From: Eubacteriales bacterium
GTDB lineage: Bacteria; Bacillota; Clostridia; Lachnospirales; Lachnospiraceae
Length of the DNA stretch: 35,813 bases
Assembly (NCBI GenBank): GCA_030524545.1
Contig: JAUNGM010000026.1
Coordinates: 14,232-50,044, forward strand
Direction of reading: 5' to 3'
Shown here: piece by piece, positions 1 to 6,915 of the stretch
Layout: the number at the start of each line of letters is the position of its first letter
How positions within the stretch are numbered: the first letter of the stretch is position 1
Notes under the pieces: generated by a model
What the model saw: only the letters and a program-made list of their open reading frames with translations
Databases searched by the model: none
What the model was told of the DNA's origin: nothing
Program-made: the position numbers and the translations under genes

Positions 1-1
1 A

Positions 2-154
2 GTAGCTTCGTTGTAATTCTGATATGATGAGGTGTCATAAGTAGTCGGATCATACTTTGACTGATGTTCATACGACGTCTCTTCCGATGACGGTTCATAT
101 GACGACGGCTCATATGATGATACCTATTACGATGATGAGGAGGAATATTACTAA
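2..154 (+). pseudogene. Decayed 3' end of an Asp/Tyr/Ser-rich gene
   Basis: One frame reads as a low-complexity Ser-Tyr-Asp-Asp-Gly tail that ends in a run of Asp, Glu and Tyr and a TAA at 152-154. The same frame further left still has this flavour (YDEVS, GSYFD) but is broken by stops at 14-16, 20-22, 38-40 and 62-64. There is no start codon between 65 and 154. Some stops look like single-base changes of TAT or GAT codons. The tail resembles in composition the C-terminus of the secreted SH3 protein at 13376-14380. The gene body lies left of the window, so it could instead be a live gene ending in another frame. Function unknown. Confidence 0.35.
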
Positions 155-250
155 ATATTAATCCGGTTTTCTTCAAAACTACCCGCGTTTTTCTTAAAAG
201 AATGCCTTCTATGGCTTCCCTGATGTCTCATCTCTTATACAGTACACGAA

Positions 251-289
251 ATGCTCCGGCACAGTTGATCTGTCCGGAGCATTTTTTTT
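251..289 (+). terminator. Intrinsic terminator
   Basis: A stem ATGCTCCGG(C)ACAG pairs with CTGTCCGGAGCAT around a short loop, with one bulged C, and is followed by seven T on the plus strand. It would end transcription of the decayed or upstream plus-strand gene. Read on the minus strand only three T follow, so it may act weakly as the tatD-operon terminator too. The rest of 155-315 shows nothing else recognisable. Confidence 0.8.
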
Positions 290-315
290 AATTATATTGC
301 TTATCTCAATAATCG

Positions 316-1089
316 CTAAAGTCTCAGCAGCTTCTTTGCATTTTTCTCAGTGACTGCTATAACCTCCTCCGGCGTCACATGTTTCAGCTCAGCAATGGCT
401 GCAGCCACATAAGGCAGGTTCAGAGAAGAATTGCGTTTCCCCCGGTTGGGTTCAGGTGCTAAATATGGGCTGTCTGTCTCCAGAACAAGCTGGTCAAGCG
501 GTGCGTATTCCACTACTTCCTTCAGCCTGCGGGCATTTTTAAAAGTAACCACGCCTCCGATTCCCAGATACAGACCCATGCTGAGGTATTCCCTGGCAAT
601 TTCCTTTCCATATGAAAAGCAGTGGATAATTCCGCCGTACATGCCGCCTTTTACATATTCCCGCACAATATTCAGCGTATCCTCCGCCGCTTCCCTGCTG
701 TGGATCATAAAAGGAAGCTTTTCCTCACGGGCAATGTCCATCTGGGCACGGAACATCTTCTGCTGGATGAGCTGCTCTTCTTTTGTTTTGTGCCAGTAAT
801 AGTCAAGACCGATTTCGCCGATGGCTGCAGCTTTCTCATGCCGGGAAAGCCGCCGGACAGTATCTAAGGTTTCCGGGGTCATCCGGTCTGCATCATCCGG
901 GTGTACGCCAACCGCACCATAGACAAAAGGATATTTGTCCATCAAAGCTATGGTGTCCATAAGTCCGTCAATGGACGCGCAGGCATTTACAATCGTTCCG
1001 ATACCTGCTGCCGCCATGGAAGCAAGAATCTCTTCCCTGTCTGCATCAAACGCTTCGTCATCATAATGTGCATGTGTTTCAAAAATCAT
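316..1089 (-). CDS. tatD: TatD family metal-dependent hydrolase (DNase)
   Basis: The product is a 257-residue cytoplasmic TIM-barrel hydrolase of the TatD/YcfH family, enzymes reported as Mg2+-dependent 3'-5' DNases. The metal-binding signature is visible in order: HAHYDD near the N-terminus, EIGLDYYW around residue 92, IHSREA, HCFSYG, and ETDSPYLAPEPNRG near the C-terminus. The length is normal for the family. It is the last gene of the molybdenum cofactor operon, with a 16-bp gap after the MOSC gene. TatD genes are commonly found beside unrelated housekeeping genes (often metG, which is also nearby here), so the neighbours say little about its job. Confidence 0.93.
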   Translation of the reverse strand: MIFETHAHYDDEAFDADREEILASMAAAGIGTIVNACASIDGLMDTIALMDKYPFVYGAVGVHPDDADRMTPETLDTVRRLSRHEKAAAIGEIGLDYYWHKTKEEQLIQQKMFRAQMDIAREEKLPFMIHSREAAEDTLNIVREYVKGGMYGGIIHCFSYGKEIAREYLSMGLYLGIGGVVTFKNARRLKEVVEYAPLDQLVLETDSPYLAPEPNRGKRNSSLNLPYVAAAIAELKHVTPEEVIAVTEKNAKKLLRL

Positions 1090-1105
1090 CTGTCCTGCTC
1101 TCCTG

Positions 1106-1555
1106 TCATCTTTCTATTGCCTTATATTCTTCAATTGTCAATTCATCCCCCTCACGGATAACTCCCCCGTGAAGAACTTTTGTAAAGACGCCTTCCCTTG
1201 GCATGATACATTCCCCCATTTTCCGGAAGATCGCACATCCGCTGTGGCATTCTTTTCCAATCTGGGTCAGCTCCAGAACCACATCATTGCACCGGAAAAC
1301 CGTCCCTACCGGCAGCGCGGCAAAATCAATTCCCTCTACTACCAGGTTTTCTCCAAAAGCCCCGTCCTCTACTTCTGCGCCTCTGGCGCGGAATGCCTCA
1401 ATCTTATCATAAGAAAGAAGGCTCACCTGGCGGTGCCATTTGCCTGCATGGGCATCATTTTTGATTCCCCAGTCCTCAATAAGTTCCGCTTCATGTACAT
1501 TCTGTTTCTGCGTGCCTTTCGCCTCGCTGATACATACTGCAATGACTTTTCCCAT
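1106..1555 (-). CDS. Stand-alone MOSC domain protein
   Basis: This 149-residue protein consists almost entirely of a MOSC (molybdenum cofactor sulfurase C-terminal) domain. Visible family features are the early KGxxK-like segment (SEAKGTQKQ), the WHRQVSLLS strand, GAFGENLVVEG, and the conserved cysteine in the segment KECHSGCAIF (Cys103). MOSC proteins bind molybdopterin or carry a sulfur on the conserved cysteine. Bacterial stand-alone forms are often encoded with moaC, moaA and mogA, as here. The start codon has a purine-rich AAAGGGA upstream. A 65-bp gap separates it from mogA. Its precise role (cofactor sulfuration or carrier) cannot be read from sequence. Confidence 0.88.
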   Translation of the reverse strand: MGKVIAVCISEAKGTQKQNVHEAELIEDWGIKNDAHAGKWHRQVSLLSYDKIEAFRARGAEVEDGAFGENLVVEGIDFAALPVGTVFRCNDVVLELTQIGKECHSGCAIFRKMGECIMPREGVFTKVLHGGVIREGDELTIEEYKAIER

Positions 1556-1620
1556 AACTTTTTCCCTTTCTTCTTCCGAAACGGACAGAATTTTCTCTGC
1601 AGTCCGTTTTTGTTCCTTCT

Positions 1621-2112
1621 CTATTTTCTTGCGCAGTCCCCGGCCTCTCCTGTCAGGATTTCAATTCCATGGGCAAGGGAATCTACGATATATTCCAGGC
1701 TTTCCCGCACTGCCTTAGGGCTTCCCGGAAGATTGATGATCAGAGTCTTTCTCCGAATCCCGGCCGCGGCGCGGCTCAGCATAGCGCGCTTCGTAATCGT
1801 CATGCTGTACGCACGGATTGCCTCGGGAATACCGGGAACTCTCCGTTCGATCACGTCCTCCGTTGCTTCCGGCATTACATCCCTCTGTGAAAATCCCGTT
1901 CCTCCTGTGGTAAGAATCAGCTCTGCCGCATTTGCGTCTGCGATCTCTGCCATACGATCGGCAAGCATCTCACGGTCATCCGGAAGGATATCCATAGACA
2001 CCACTTCATATCCTTCTCTTTCCAGAATTTCTTTGATAGCCGGACCGCTTAAGTCCTCCCGCTCTCCTCTGTAACCTGTATCACTGGATGTAATAATTGC
2101 TGCTCTTTTCAA
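1621..2112 (-). CDS. mogA: MogA/MoaB family molybdopterin adenylyltransferase
   Basis: The protein belongs to the MogA/MoaB family that activates molybdopterin by adenylylation before molybdate insertion. It shows the N-terminal strand AAIITSSDTGYRGEREDLSG, the nucleotide/MPT loop TTGGTGFSQRDVMPEAT, and INLPGSPKAVRESL near the C-terminus, all expected of the family. I chose the TTG at 2110-2112, giving about 163 residues beginning (M)KRAAIITS, because homologues usually start there and a GGGGG stretch sits 8 nt upstream. A second TTG at 2125-2127 would add five residues (MGEKD) but has poorer ribosome-binding context. It lies between moaA and the MOSC gene in the same operon. Confidence 0.9.
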   Translation of the reverse strand: MKRAAIITSSDTGYRGEREDLSGPAIKEILEREGYEVVSMDILPDDREMLADRMAEIADANAAELILTTGGTGFSQRDVMPEATEDVIERRVPGIPEAIRAYSMTITKRAMLSRAAAGIRRKTLIINLPGSPKAVRESLEYIVDSLAHGIEILTGEAGDCARK

Positions 2113-2187
2113 ATCCTTTTCCCCCAATCAATTCTCTCAACAAATCTCCGTAATATTTTCAGCCATACAGCGTTCTGCGTATTTTTC

Positions 2188-2249
2188 AGCCGCCAGTCTG
2201 CGGCGTACACAGTTTCTCAGCCGCCGATCTGTGACATACACAGTTTCTC
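2188..2249 (-). repeat. Imperfect 31-bp tandem duplication at the moaA 3' end
   Basis: The last ten codons of moaA plus the first T of its stop (2219-2249) are repeated immediately downstream (2188-2218). The outside copy, read in its own frame, would encode EKLCTPQTGG and a TGA, against EKLCMSQIGG in the gene. Because 31 is not a multiple of three, the outer copy is out of frame with moaA and is not translated as its tail. The two copies differ at four positions within the central part. Confidence 0.85.
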
Positions 2250-3197
2250 CGTAGCATCCTCCGGCGCTTTTTCCAGGAAAGCATGGCCTTCCGGCTTTTC
2301 CGCAAGCGCCTCCAAAATAATGCATTTCAGTTCTTCATCCGTACCGCCTGTACGGATCACCTCCCGCAGGTCACGGCCCGCAGTATATTGAAGACACGTT
2401 TTCAGATATCCCTGCGACGTAAGCCTGATTCTGTTGCATTCTCTGCAGAATTTATGGCTGATGGCACTGATAAACCCAATCTTACCGCAAAATCCTCCAA
2501 TTGTATAGTAGCGGCATGGCCCGCTGCCAAGCCGCTCCCCCTGGTAGGGGACAAGCGTTCCAAAACGATCCTCCAAAAGTTCTATGACCTCTTCTTCGGA
2601 CATTCCCCGGAAATCTTTGCCATATCCGATCGGCATCATTTCTATAAAACGCACATGTATTGGATAATCCCTTGCCAGCACTGCGACCCGGCACAAATCC
2701 TGCTCCGGGATTCCAAGGGGAACACAGTTAATCTTCAAAGAAACTTCCGGATATTTCATTGCCTCCTGAATTCCCTCCATGGTTTCCCGAAGATAATCCC
2801 TTCTTGCAATTTTTTTATAACAATTCTCATTTAATGTATCAAGGCTGATGTTCAGACCGTCAAGCCCTGCATCTGCCAGCCCCTTCATCTGGCTCTTCAG
2901 AAGAATCCCGTTGGTTGTCAGCGTAACCTTCTCGATGCCCGGAATCCTCTTTAGCTGCCTGACCAGCGGCGCCATTCCCGGCCTTACCAGAGGTTCTCCT
3001 CCTGTAAGCTTGATTTTTCCGATTCCAAGCTCTGCCATGATCCTGCAGACACGAAGAATCTCCTGTTCCTGCAGGATGCAGGAACGGTCAACCATCTTCA
3101 CACCTTCCTCAGGCATGCAGTAAATACAGCGCAGGTTACAGCGGTCTGTCACCGAGATCCGCAGATAATCGATTTTTCTTCCGCAGCGGTCAATCAT
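2217..3197 (-). CDS. moaA: GTP 3',8-cyclase MoaA (radical SAM)
   Basis: MoaA converts GTP to 3',8-cyclo-dihydro-GTP, the first step of molybdopterin synthesis, using two Fe-S clusters. The N-terminal radical SAM motif CNLRCIYC (Cys20, Cys24, Cys27) is present. So are the SAM-binding GGEPL, the LTTNG strand and the C-terminal second-cluster cysteines (FCRECNRIRL, then LKTC). The 326-residue length is typical, and the protein ends in the Gly-Gly that MoaA needs at its C-terminus. The start overlaps the moaC stop by four bases (ATGA), showing translational coupling. A duplicated copy of the tail follows the stop codon. Confidence 0.97.
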   Translation of the reverse strand: MIDRCGRKIDYLRISVTDRCNLRCIYCMPEEGVKMVDRSCILQEQEILRVCRIMAELGIGKIKLTGGEPLVRPGMAPLVRQLKRIPGIEKVTLTTNGILLKSQMKGLADAGLDGLNISLDTLNENCYKKIARRDYLRETMEGIQEAMKYPEVSLKINCVPLGIPEQDLCRVAVLARDYPIHVRFIEMMPIGYGKDFRGMSEEEVIELLEDRFGTLVPYQGERLGSGPCRYYTIGGFCGKIGFISAISHKFCRECNRIRLTSQGYLKTCLQYTAGRDLREVIRTGGTDEELKCIILEALAEKPEGHAFLEKAPEDATEKLCMSQIGG

Positions 3198-3679
3198 ATT
3201 TCGTCAAAGCGGAACGTTCCGCTCTTTCCCCCTGTCTTTTCTATAAGATGAATGTCTGACATGACCATATGTTTATCAATGGCCTTACACATATCATAGA
3301 TCGTCAGCAGAGTCACCTGTACTCCTGTCAGAGCCTCCATCTCCACGCCGGTCTTTCCCTCTGTCTTCACAGTACAAAATACGCGGATCACACTTTTCTC
3401 TTCATCCAGCTCATAATCGACAGCGCACTTTTGAACAGGAAGGGGATGACACATGGGAACAAGGTCAGAGGTCCTTTTTACTCCCATGATTCCAGCCACT
3501 CTGGCCACCCCAAGAACATCTCCTTTTTTTACATTTCCACCCTTAACTGCCGCCATGATCTCAGGCCCCACATGGATGCTGCCCGCAGCAACGGCCGTCC
3601 GGAAAGTTGCATCCTTCCCGGAAACATCCACCATGACTGCATTTCCGTTCCCATCGAAATGAGTAAATCCCTTCTCCAT
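3194..3679 (-). CDS. moaC: Cyclic pyranopterin monophosphate synthase MoaC
   Basis: MoaC turns 3',8-cyclo-dihydro-GTP into cyclic pyranopterin monophosphate. The 161-residue product carries the family blocks TSDLVPMCHPLP, VKTEGKTGVEMEALTGV and the catalytic-region segment AIDKHMVMSDIHL, ending with a GGKSG-type C-terminus. I start it at the ATG 3677-3679 (MEKGFTHFD), which has AGAGGGAG 7 nt upstream. The open frame extends 26 residues further up but without a ribosome binding site or homology. It is the first gene of the cofactor operon and overlaps moaA by 4 bp. Confidence 0.96.
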   Translation of the reverse strand: MEKGFTHFDGNGNAVMVDVSGKDATFRTAVAAGSIHVGPEIMAAVKGGNVKKGDVLGVARVAGIMGVKRTSDLVPMCHPLPVQKCAVDYELDEEKSVIRVFCTVKTEGKTGVEMEALTGVQVTLLTIYDMCKAIDKHMVMSDIHLIEKTGGKSGTFRFDEI

Positions 3680-3921
3680 ATATTTCTCTCCCTCTGACAT
3701 GCTTTTTTTCAAACATTTTACTCCCACTATCCTTTGTACCAAGGGTGTGGTTGACAAAAGAAATCATTTCTCCTTTCCAAAGCAATTACAAGATCTCTTT
3801 TATTTCACAAGCGCATTCTTTTATTCTGTTTTCATCTTACCATGAGAACGGTAAATTAGCAAGTTCGGCACTTCGCACAGAGCGTGCCGAATTCCCGGTA
3901 ATTTTCAAAGATTATTTTCTT
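3680..3921 (-). other. Gap between the ATPase and the moaC operon, with a hairpin
   Basis: This 240-bp gap follows the cation ATPase stop and precedes moaC. It holds an inverted repeat TTCGGCAC/GTGCCGAA at 3864-3891 with a 12-nt loop. Matching AAATTA blocks lie outside it, so the imperfect repeat spans about 3853-3907. No T tract follows on either strand, so it is not a textbook terminator, though it is well placed to end the ATPase transcript. The moaC operon promoter should lie at about 3720-3770 (TTGTCA can be seen on the minus strand), but I could not fix a convincing -10. No gene is visible. Confidence 0.4.
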
Positions 3922-6519
3922 TTATTGATGAAGCAGTTTCACAAACTGAATCGCCAGAAGGCTCAAAAAGGACAAGCTATATACCATAAGCAGCTGCACC
4001 CAATTCAGTGTCTGTACCGCAAACATTCCCTGCAGCGCGGGGATCGTCAGGACAGCGGTCAGCAGAATAAAGCCTGCCAGAAACGCCCACTGCATATATT
4101 TGTTGTTAAAAAACTGCCCTGTAAAAAGAACGGGCCTTTTTCCCTTACAGTTATATCCGTGCATCAGCCTTGAAAGGCACAGGACACCGAATGCCATCGT
4201 GCCCGCCAGCCTTACATTACCATCCTGATAACCGATCAAAAATGCTGCGAGCGTAATCAGCCCGATGATTCCCCCTTCTATTCCTACTCTTGCAAGAAAG
4301 GTTCTGGTAAGGATCGTCTCATTCATGGGGCGCGGTTTTTCCTTCATCACCGTGTGCTTATGGGGTTCCAGCCCAAGGGCGATTGCCGGAAGGCTATCTG
4401 TTACCAGATTGATAAACAGCAGATGGACAGGTGCAAACGGAACCGGCAGCCCGCATAAAGATGCAATGAGTACCACCAGAATCCCTGCAAAATTACCGGA
4501 AAGAAGAAACTGGATGGAGCGCTTGATATTGGCATATACATTTCTGCCGTTTTCCACAGCTTTTACGATTGTTGCAAAATTATCATCTGTCAGAATCATG
4601 GAAGAAGCATCCTTTGATACCTCTGTGCCTGTAATTCCCATGGCTACACCGATATCCGCCTGTTTCAAAGCAGGTGCATCATTGACACCGTCCCCGGTCA
4701 TGGATACGATGTTTCCCTTTTCCTGCCATGCACGGACAATTCGAATCTTATGCTCCGGTGAAACACGGGCATATACGGAAATGTGCTCTACAAATTCTTT
4801 CAGCTCTTCATCGCTGAGATTATCAATCTCCGCACCCTCACATGCTTCTGACATCTCATTCAGAATGCCGATTCTTCTGGCAATCGCAGCTGCAGTAACT
4901 TTGTGGTCACCGGTAATCATAACCGGCCGGATACCTGCACTGATACAATCCGCAACTGCCGCCGCACTCTCCGGGCGGGGCGGATCCATCATTGCGATCA
5001 GCCCAAGGAAAACAAGTTCCTCCTCATCTTCCGGAGACAGTCTCTTTTCATATGCCAGACTGCGGTACCCCACCCCCAGAACACGCAGGCCTTCTTTCGA
5101 ATAATTCTCATTTGCCGATTCTATCTCTCTGATATCCTTCCGGGTAATTGCTTTTACCTCTCCGTTTTTCTGGATATACCTCACACGTCCAAGCATCACA
5201 TCTACTGCACCTTTGGTCACCATGGTATAACCATCCTTCAGCTTATGAAGAGTGGTCATCAGTTTTCGGCCGCTGTCAAACGGAATTTCACTGAGCCTTG
5301 GGTAAGCAGTACGCACTCGCTGTGCCGGAACACCTTTCTGATCTCCCAGATTGATCAGCGCCGTTTCCGTCGGGTCACCGATTTCCTGTCCGTCTATGTT
5401 AGTGGAATCGTTGCACAGGATACTCAGCCGCATCATCTGCTTATGCAGGGGATGCAACGGGTCGATTTCCTCCGCCGGAATGTCTTTTCCCTCTATAAAG
5501 TAATGCTCTACGGTCATCTTATTCCGGGTCAGGGTTCCTGTCTTATCAGAGCAGATGACAGAAACGCTTCCCAGGCCTTCCACAGCCTGGAGTTTGCGGA
5601 TAATTGCCCCTTCCCTCGCCATTTTCTGCGTACCAAATGCAAGGACAATGGTGACGATCGAGCTTAGAGCCTCCGGAATTGCCGCAACAGCCAGCGCAAC
5701 GGCAAACAAAAAGGCATCCGCCGCATTTCCTCCTCTTACCACCTGAAGCCCGAAAAGTACGGCACAAAGAGCCAGAATAATAATAGATAATTTACGTCCG
5801 AACTGATCCAGGCTGATCTGAAGAGGGGTCTTCTTTTCAGACGTGTTTTTCAAAAGACCCGCAATCTTGCCTACTTCGGTTTCCATACCAACCTCTGTAA
5901 CCAGATACACCCCGCGTCCATAGGTAACAAAACTTCCGGAATAGACCATATTCCGCCGGTCGCCAAGCGGCAGCACGCCATCCAGTGCCTCACTTGTTTT
6001 TTCTACGCCGAGACTTTCTCCTGTAAGAGCGCTTTCATCAACCTTAAGGCTGGCACTTTCCAGAATTCTGCCATCCGCAGGAATGTAGTCCCCTGCTTCC
6101 AGATGAACCTCATCTCCCACCGTTACTTCGCGGCTTGGGATTTCCACTACCACGCCTTCCCGAAAAACCTTTGCATTCGGTGAGGCCAGTTCCTTCAGGC
6201 TGTTCAGGGAATTTTCCGCTTTCTTTGTCTGTACGGTTCCAAGAATTGCGTTCATAGTGATCACTGCAAGAATAACAACAGCGCTCTCCGTTTCCCCAAG
6301 AAACAATGAGATCACCGCGGAACAGATCAGGATGATCACAAGAAAATCTTTCCATTGATCCAGAAAAATCTGCCACGTATTTTTTTTCGTGCCCTCTGTC
6401 AGTTCGTTCCGGCCGTATTTTTCCTGGTTTGCTTTTACCTGTGAAGCAGTCAGTGGCTGCAGGCTTCCGTTCAGTTCCTGCCGGACTTCACCGGCACTTT
6501 GATTGTAATACGCTTTCAT
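3922..6519 (-). CDS. P2-type cation-transporting ATPase, probable Mn2+ (or Ca2+) exporter
   Basis: The product is an 865-residue membrane pump of the SERCA/SPCA type. It has an N-terminal cation ATPase domain, the actuator TGES loop (166-169), PEAL in M4 (282-285), the phosphorylated Asp325 in DKTGTLT, the hinge TGDGVNDAP, and NLVTDSLPAIALG in M6. The M4 motif is PEAL rather than SERCA's PEGL. The M5 position of SERCA's site-I glutamate appears to be glycine (segment SGNFAGIL), leaving a single SPCA-like ion site. The gene stands alone behind a yybP-ykoY riboswitch, a Mn2+ sensor. Mn2+ efflux is therefore my preferred reading; Ca2+ transport is the usual annotation and is not excluded. Confidence 0.92.
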   Translation of the reverse strand: MKAYYNQSAGEVRQELNGSLQPLTASQVKANQEKYGRNELTEGTKKNTWQIFLDQWKDFLVIILICSAVISLFLGETESAVVILAVITMNAILGTVQTKKAENSLNSLKELASPNAKVFREGVVVEIPSREVTVGDEVHLEAGDYIPADGRILESASLKVDESALTGESLGVEKTSEALDGVLPLGDRRNMVYSGSFVTYGRGVYLVTEVGMETEVGKIAGLLKNTSEKKTPLQISLDQFGRKLSIIILALCAVLFGLQVVRGGNAADAFLFAVALAVAAIPEALSSIVTIVLAFGTQKMAREGAIIRKLQAVEGLGSVSVICSDKTGTLTRNKMTVEHYFIEGKDIPAEEIDPLHPLHKQMMRLSILCNDSTNIDGQEIGDPTETALINLGDQKGVPAQRVRTAYPRLSEIPFDSGRKLMTTLHKLKDGYTMVTKGAVDVMLGRVRYIQKNGEVKAITRKDIREIESANENYSKEGLRVLGVGYRSLAYEKRLSPEDEEELVFLGLIAMMDPPRPESAAAVADCISAGIRPVMITGDHKVTAAAIARRIGILNEMSEACEGAEIDNLSDEELKEFVEHISVYARVSPEHKIRIVRAWQEKGNIVSMTGDGVNDAPALKQADIGVAMGITGTEVSKDASSMILTDDNFATIVKAVENGRNVYANIKRSIQFLLSGNFAGILVVLIASLCGLPVPFAPVHLLFINLVTDSLPAIALGLEPHKHTVMKEKPRPMNETILTRTFLARVGIEGGIIGLITLAAFLIGYQDGNVRLAGTMAFGVLCLSRLMHGYNCKGKRPVLFTGQFFNNKYMQWAFLAGFILLTAVLTIPALQGMFAVQTLNWVQLLMVYSLSFLSLLAIQFVKLLHQ

Positions 6520-6669
6520 AGAAACACCCTTTCTTGTCTGTATTGGATTTGTTTGTTCTATCTGCCTACATTACAGGTTTTCCTTACAATCACTGTCGTA
6601 TACCGCATACGGGAGTATCTGAAAAAAATTTCCTCCGCAATTCAGGCTTCTTCCGGCTGCAGGGCAACA

Positions 6670-6806
6670 ATAAAAGCGAGGCTTCTACTGCATGCAGACA
6701 TGCAATAAAAGTCTCGCTGTTTCATCACGATACGGACAGAAAGACCGTCTTTCTGTCGAGATTGACGACATCGCAAACACTGACGTGCCAGCTACTCCCT
6801 CTTATT
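6670..6806 (-). ncRNA. yybP-ykoY manganese riboswitch
   Basis: The untranslated leader of the ATPase gene contains the family's two hallmark elements on the minus strand. GGGAGTAGC lies near the 5' end (6791-6799). A stem starting AGCGAGACTTTTA and closing with CTCGCT (6675-6718) supplies the GAGAC loop that meets the first element at the metal site. CGTCA and GTCGTCAA segments and a strong internal hairpin (GACAGAAAGAC with its complement) lie between them, as expected of the four-way junction. In characterised members Mn2+ binding turns on exporters. I could not identify the expression platform: about 150 nt separate the aptamer from the start codon, with only weak hairpins. Confidence 0.82.
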
Positions 6807-6813
6807 TCCATAT

Positions 6814-6843
6814 ACTATAATATTCAAGGAAGGGCTTTGTCAA
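6814..6843 (-). promoter_or_regulatory. Sigma-70 type promoter of the riboswitch/ATPase transcript
   Basis: TTGACA (6838-6843) and TATAGT (6814-6819) are spaced 18 bp apart on the minus strand. Transcription would begin near 6807, just before the riboswitch aptamer. Confidence 0.75.
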
Positions 6844-6915
6844 CCCTGAAAATATGAACTTTGGTTGCTGCTGTTCACTCCCAAGACTTGCACCGGCTGC
6901 AAGGCTATGGTGGAC

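Noticed and set aside
1169-2074. Long plus-strand open frame opposite the MOSC and mogA genes
   Set aside because: It lies entirely antisense to two well-supported genes and has no recognisable motif or ribosome binding site.
2137-2325. 62-residue minus-strand frame spanning the moaA 3' end
   Set aside because: It overlaps moaA in another frame and exists because of the 31-bp tandem repeat; the protein has no family features.
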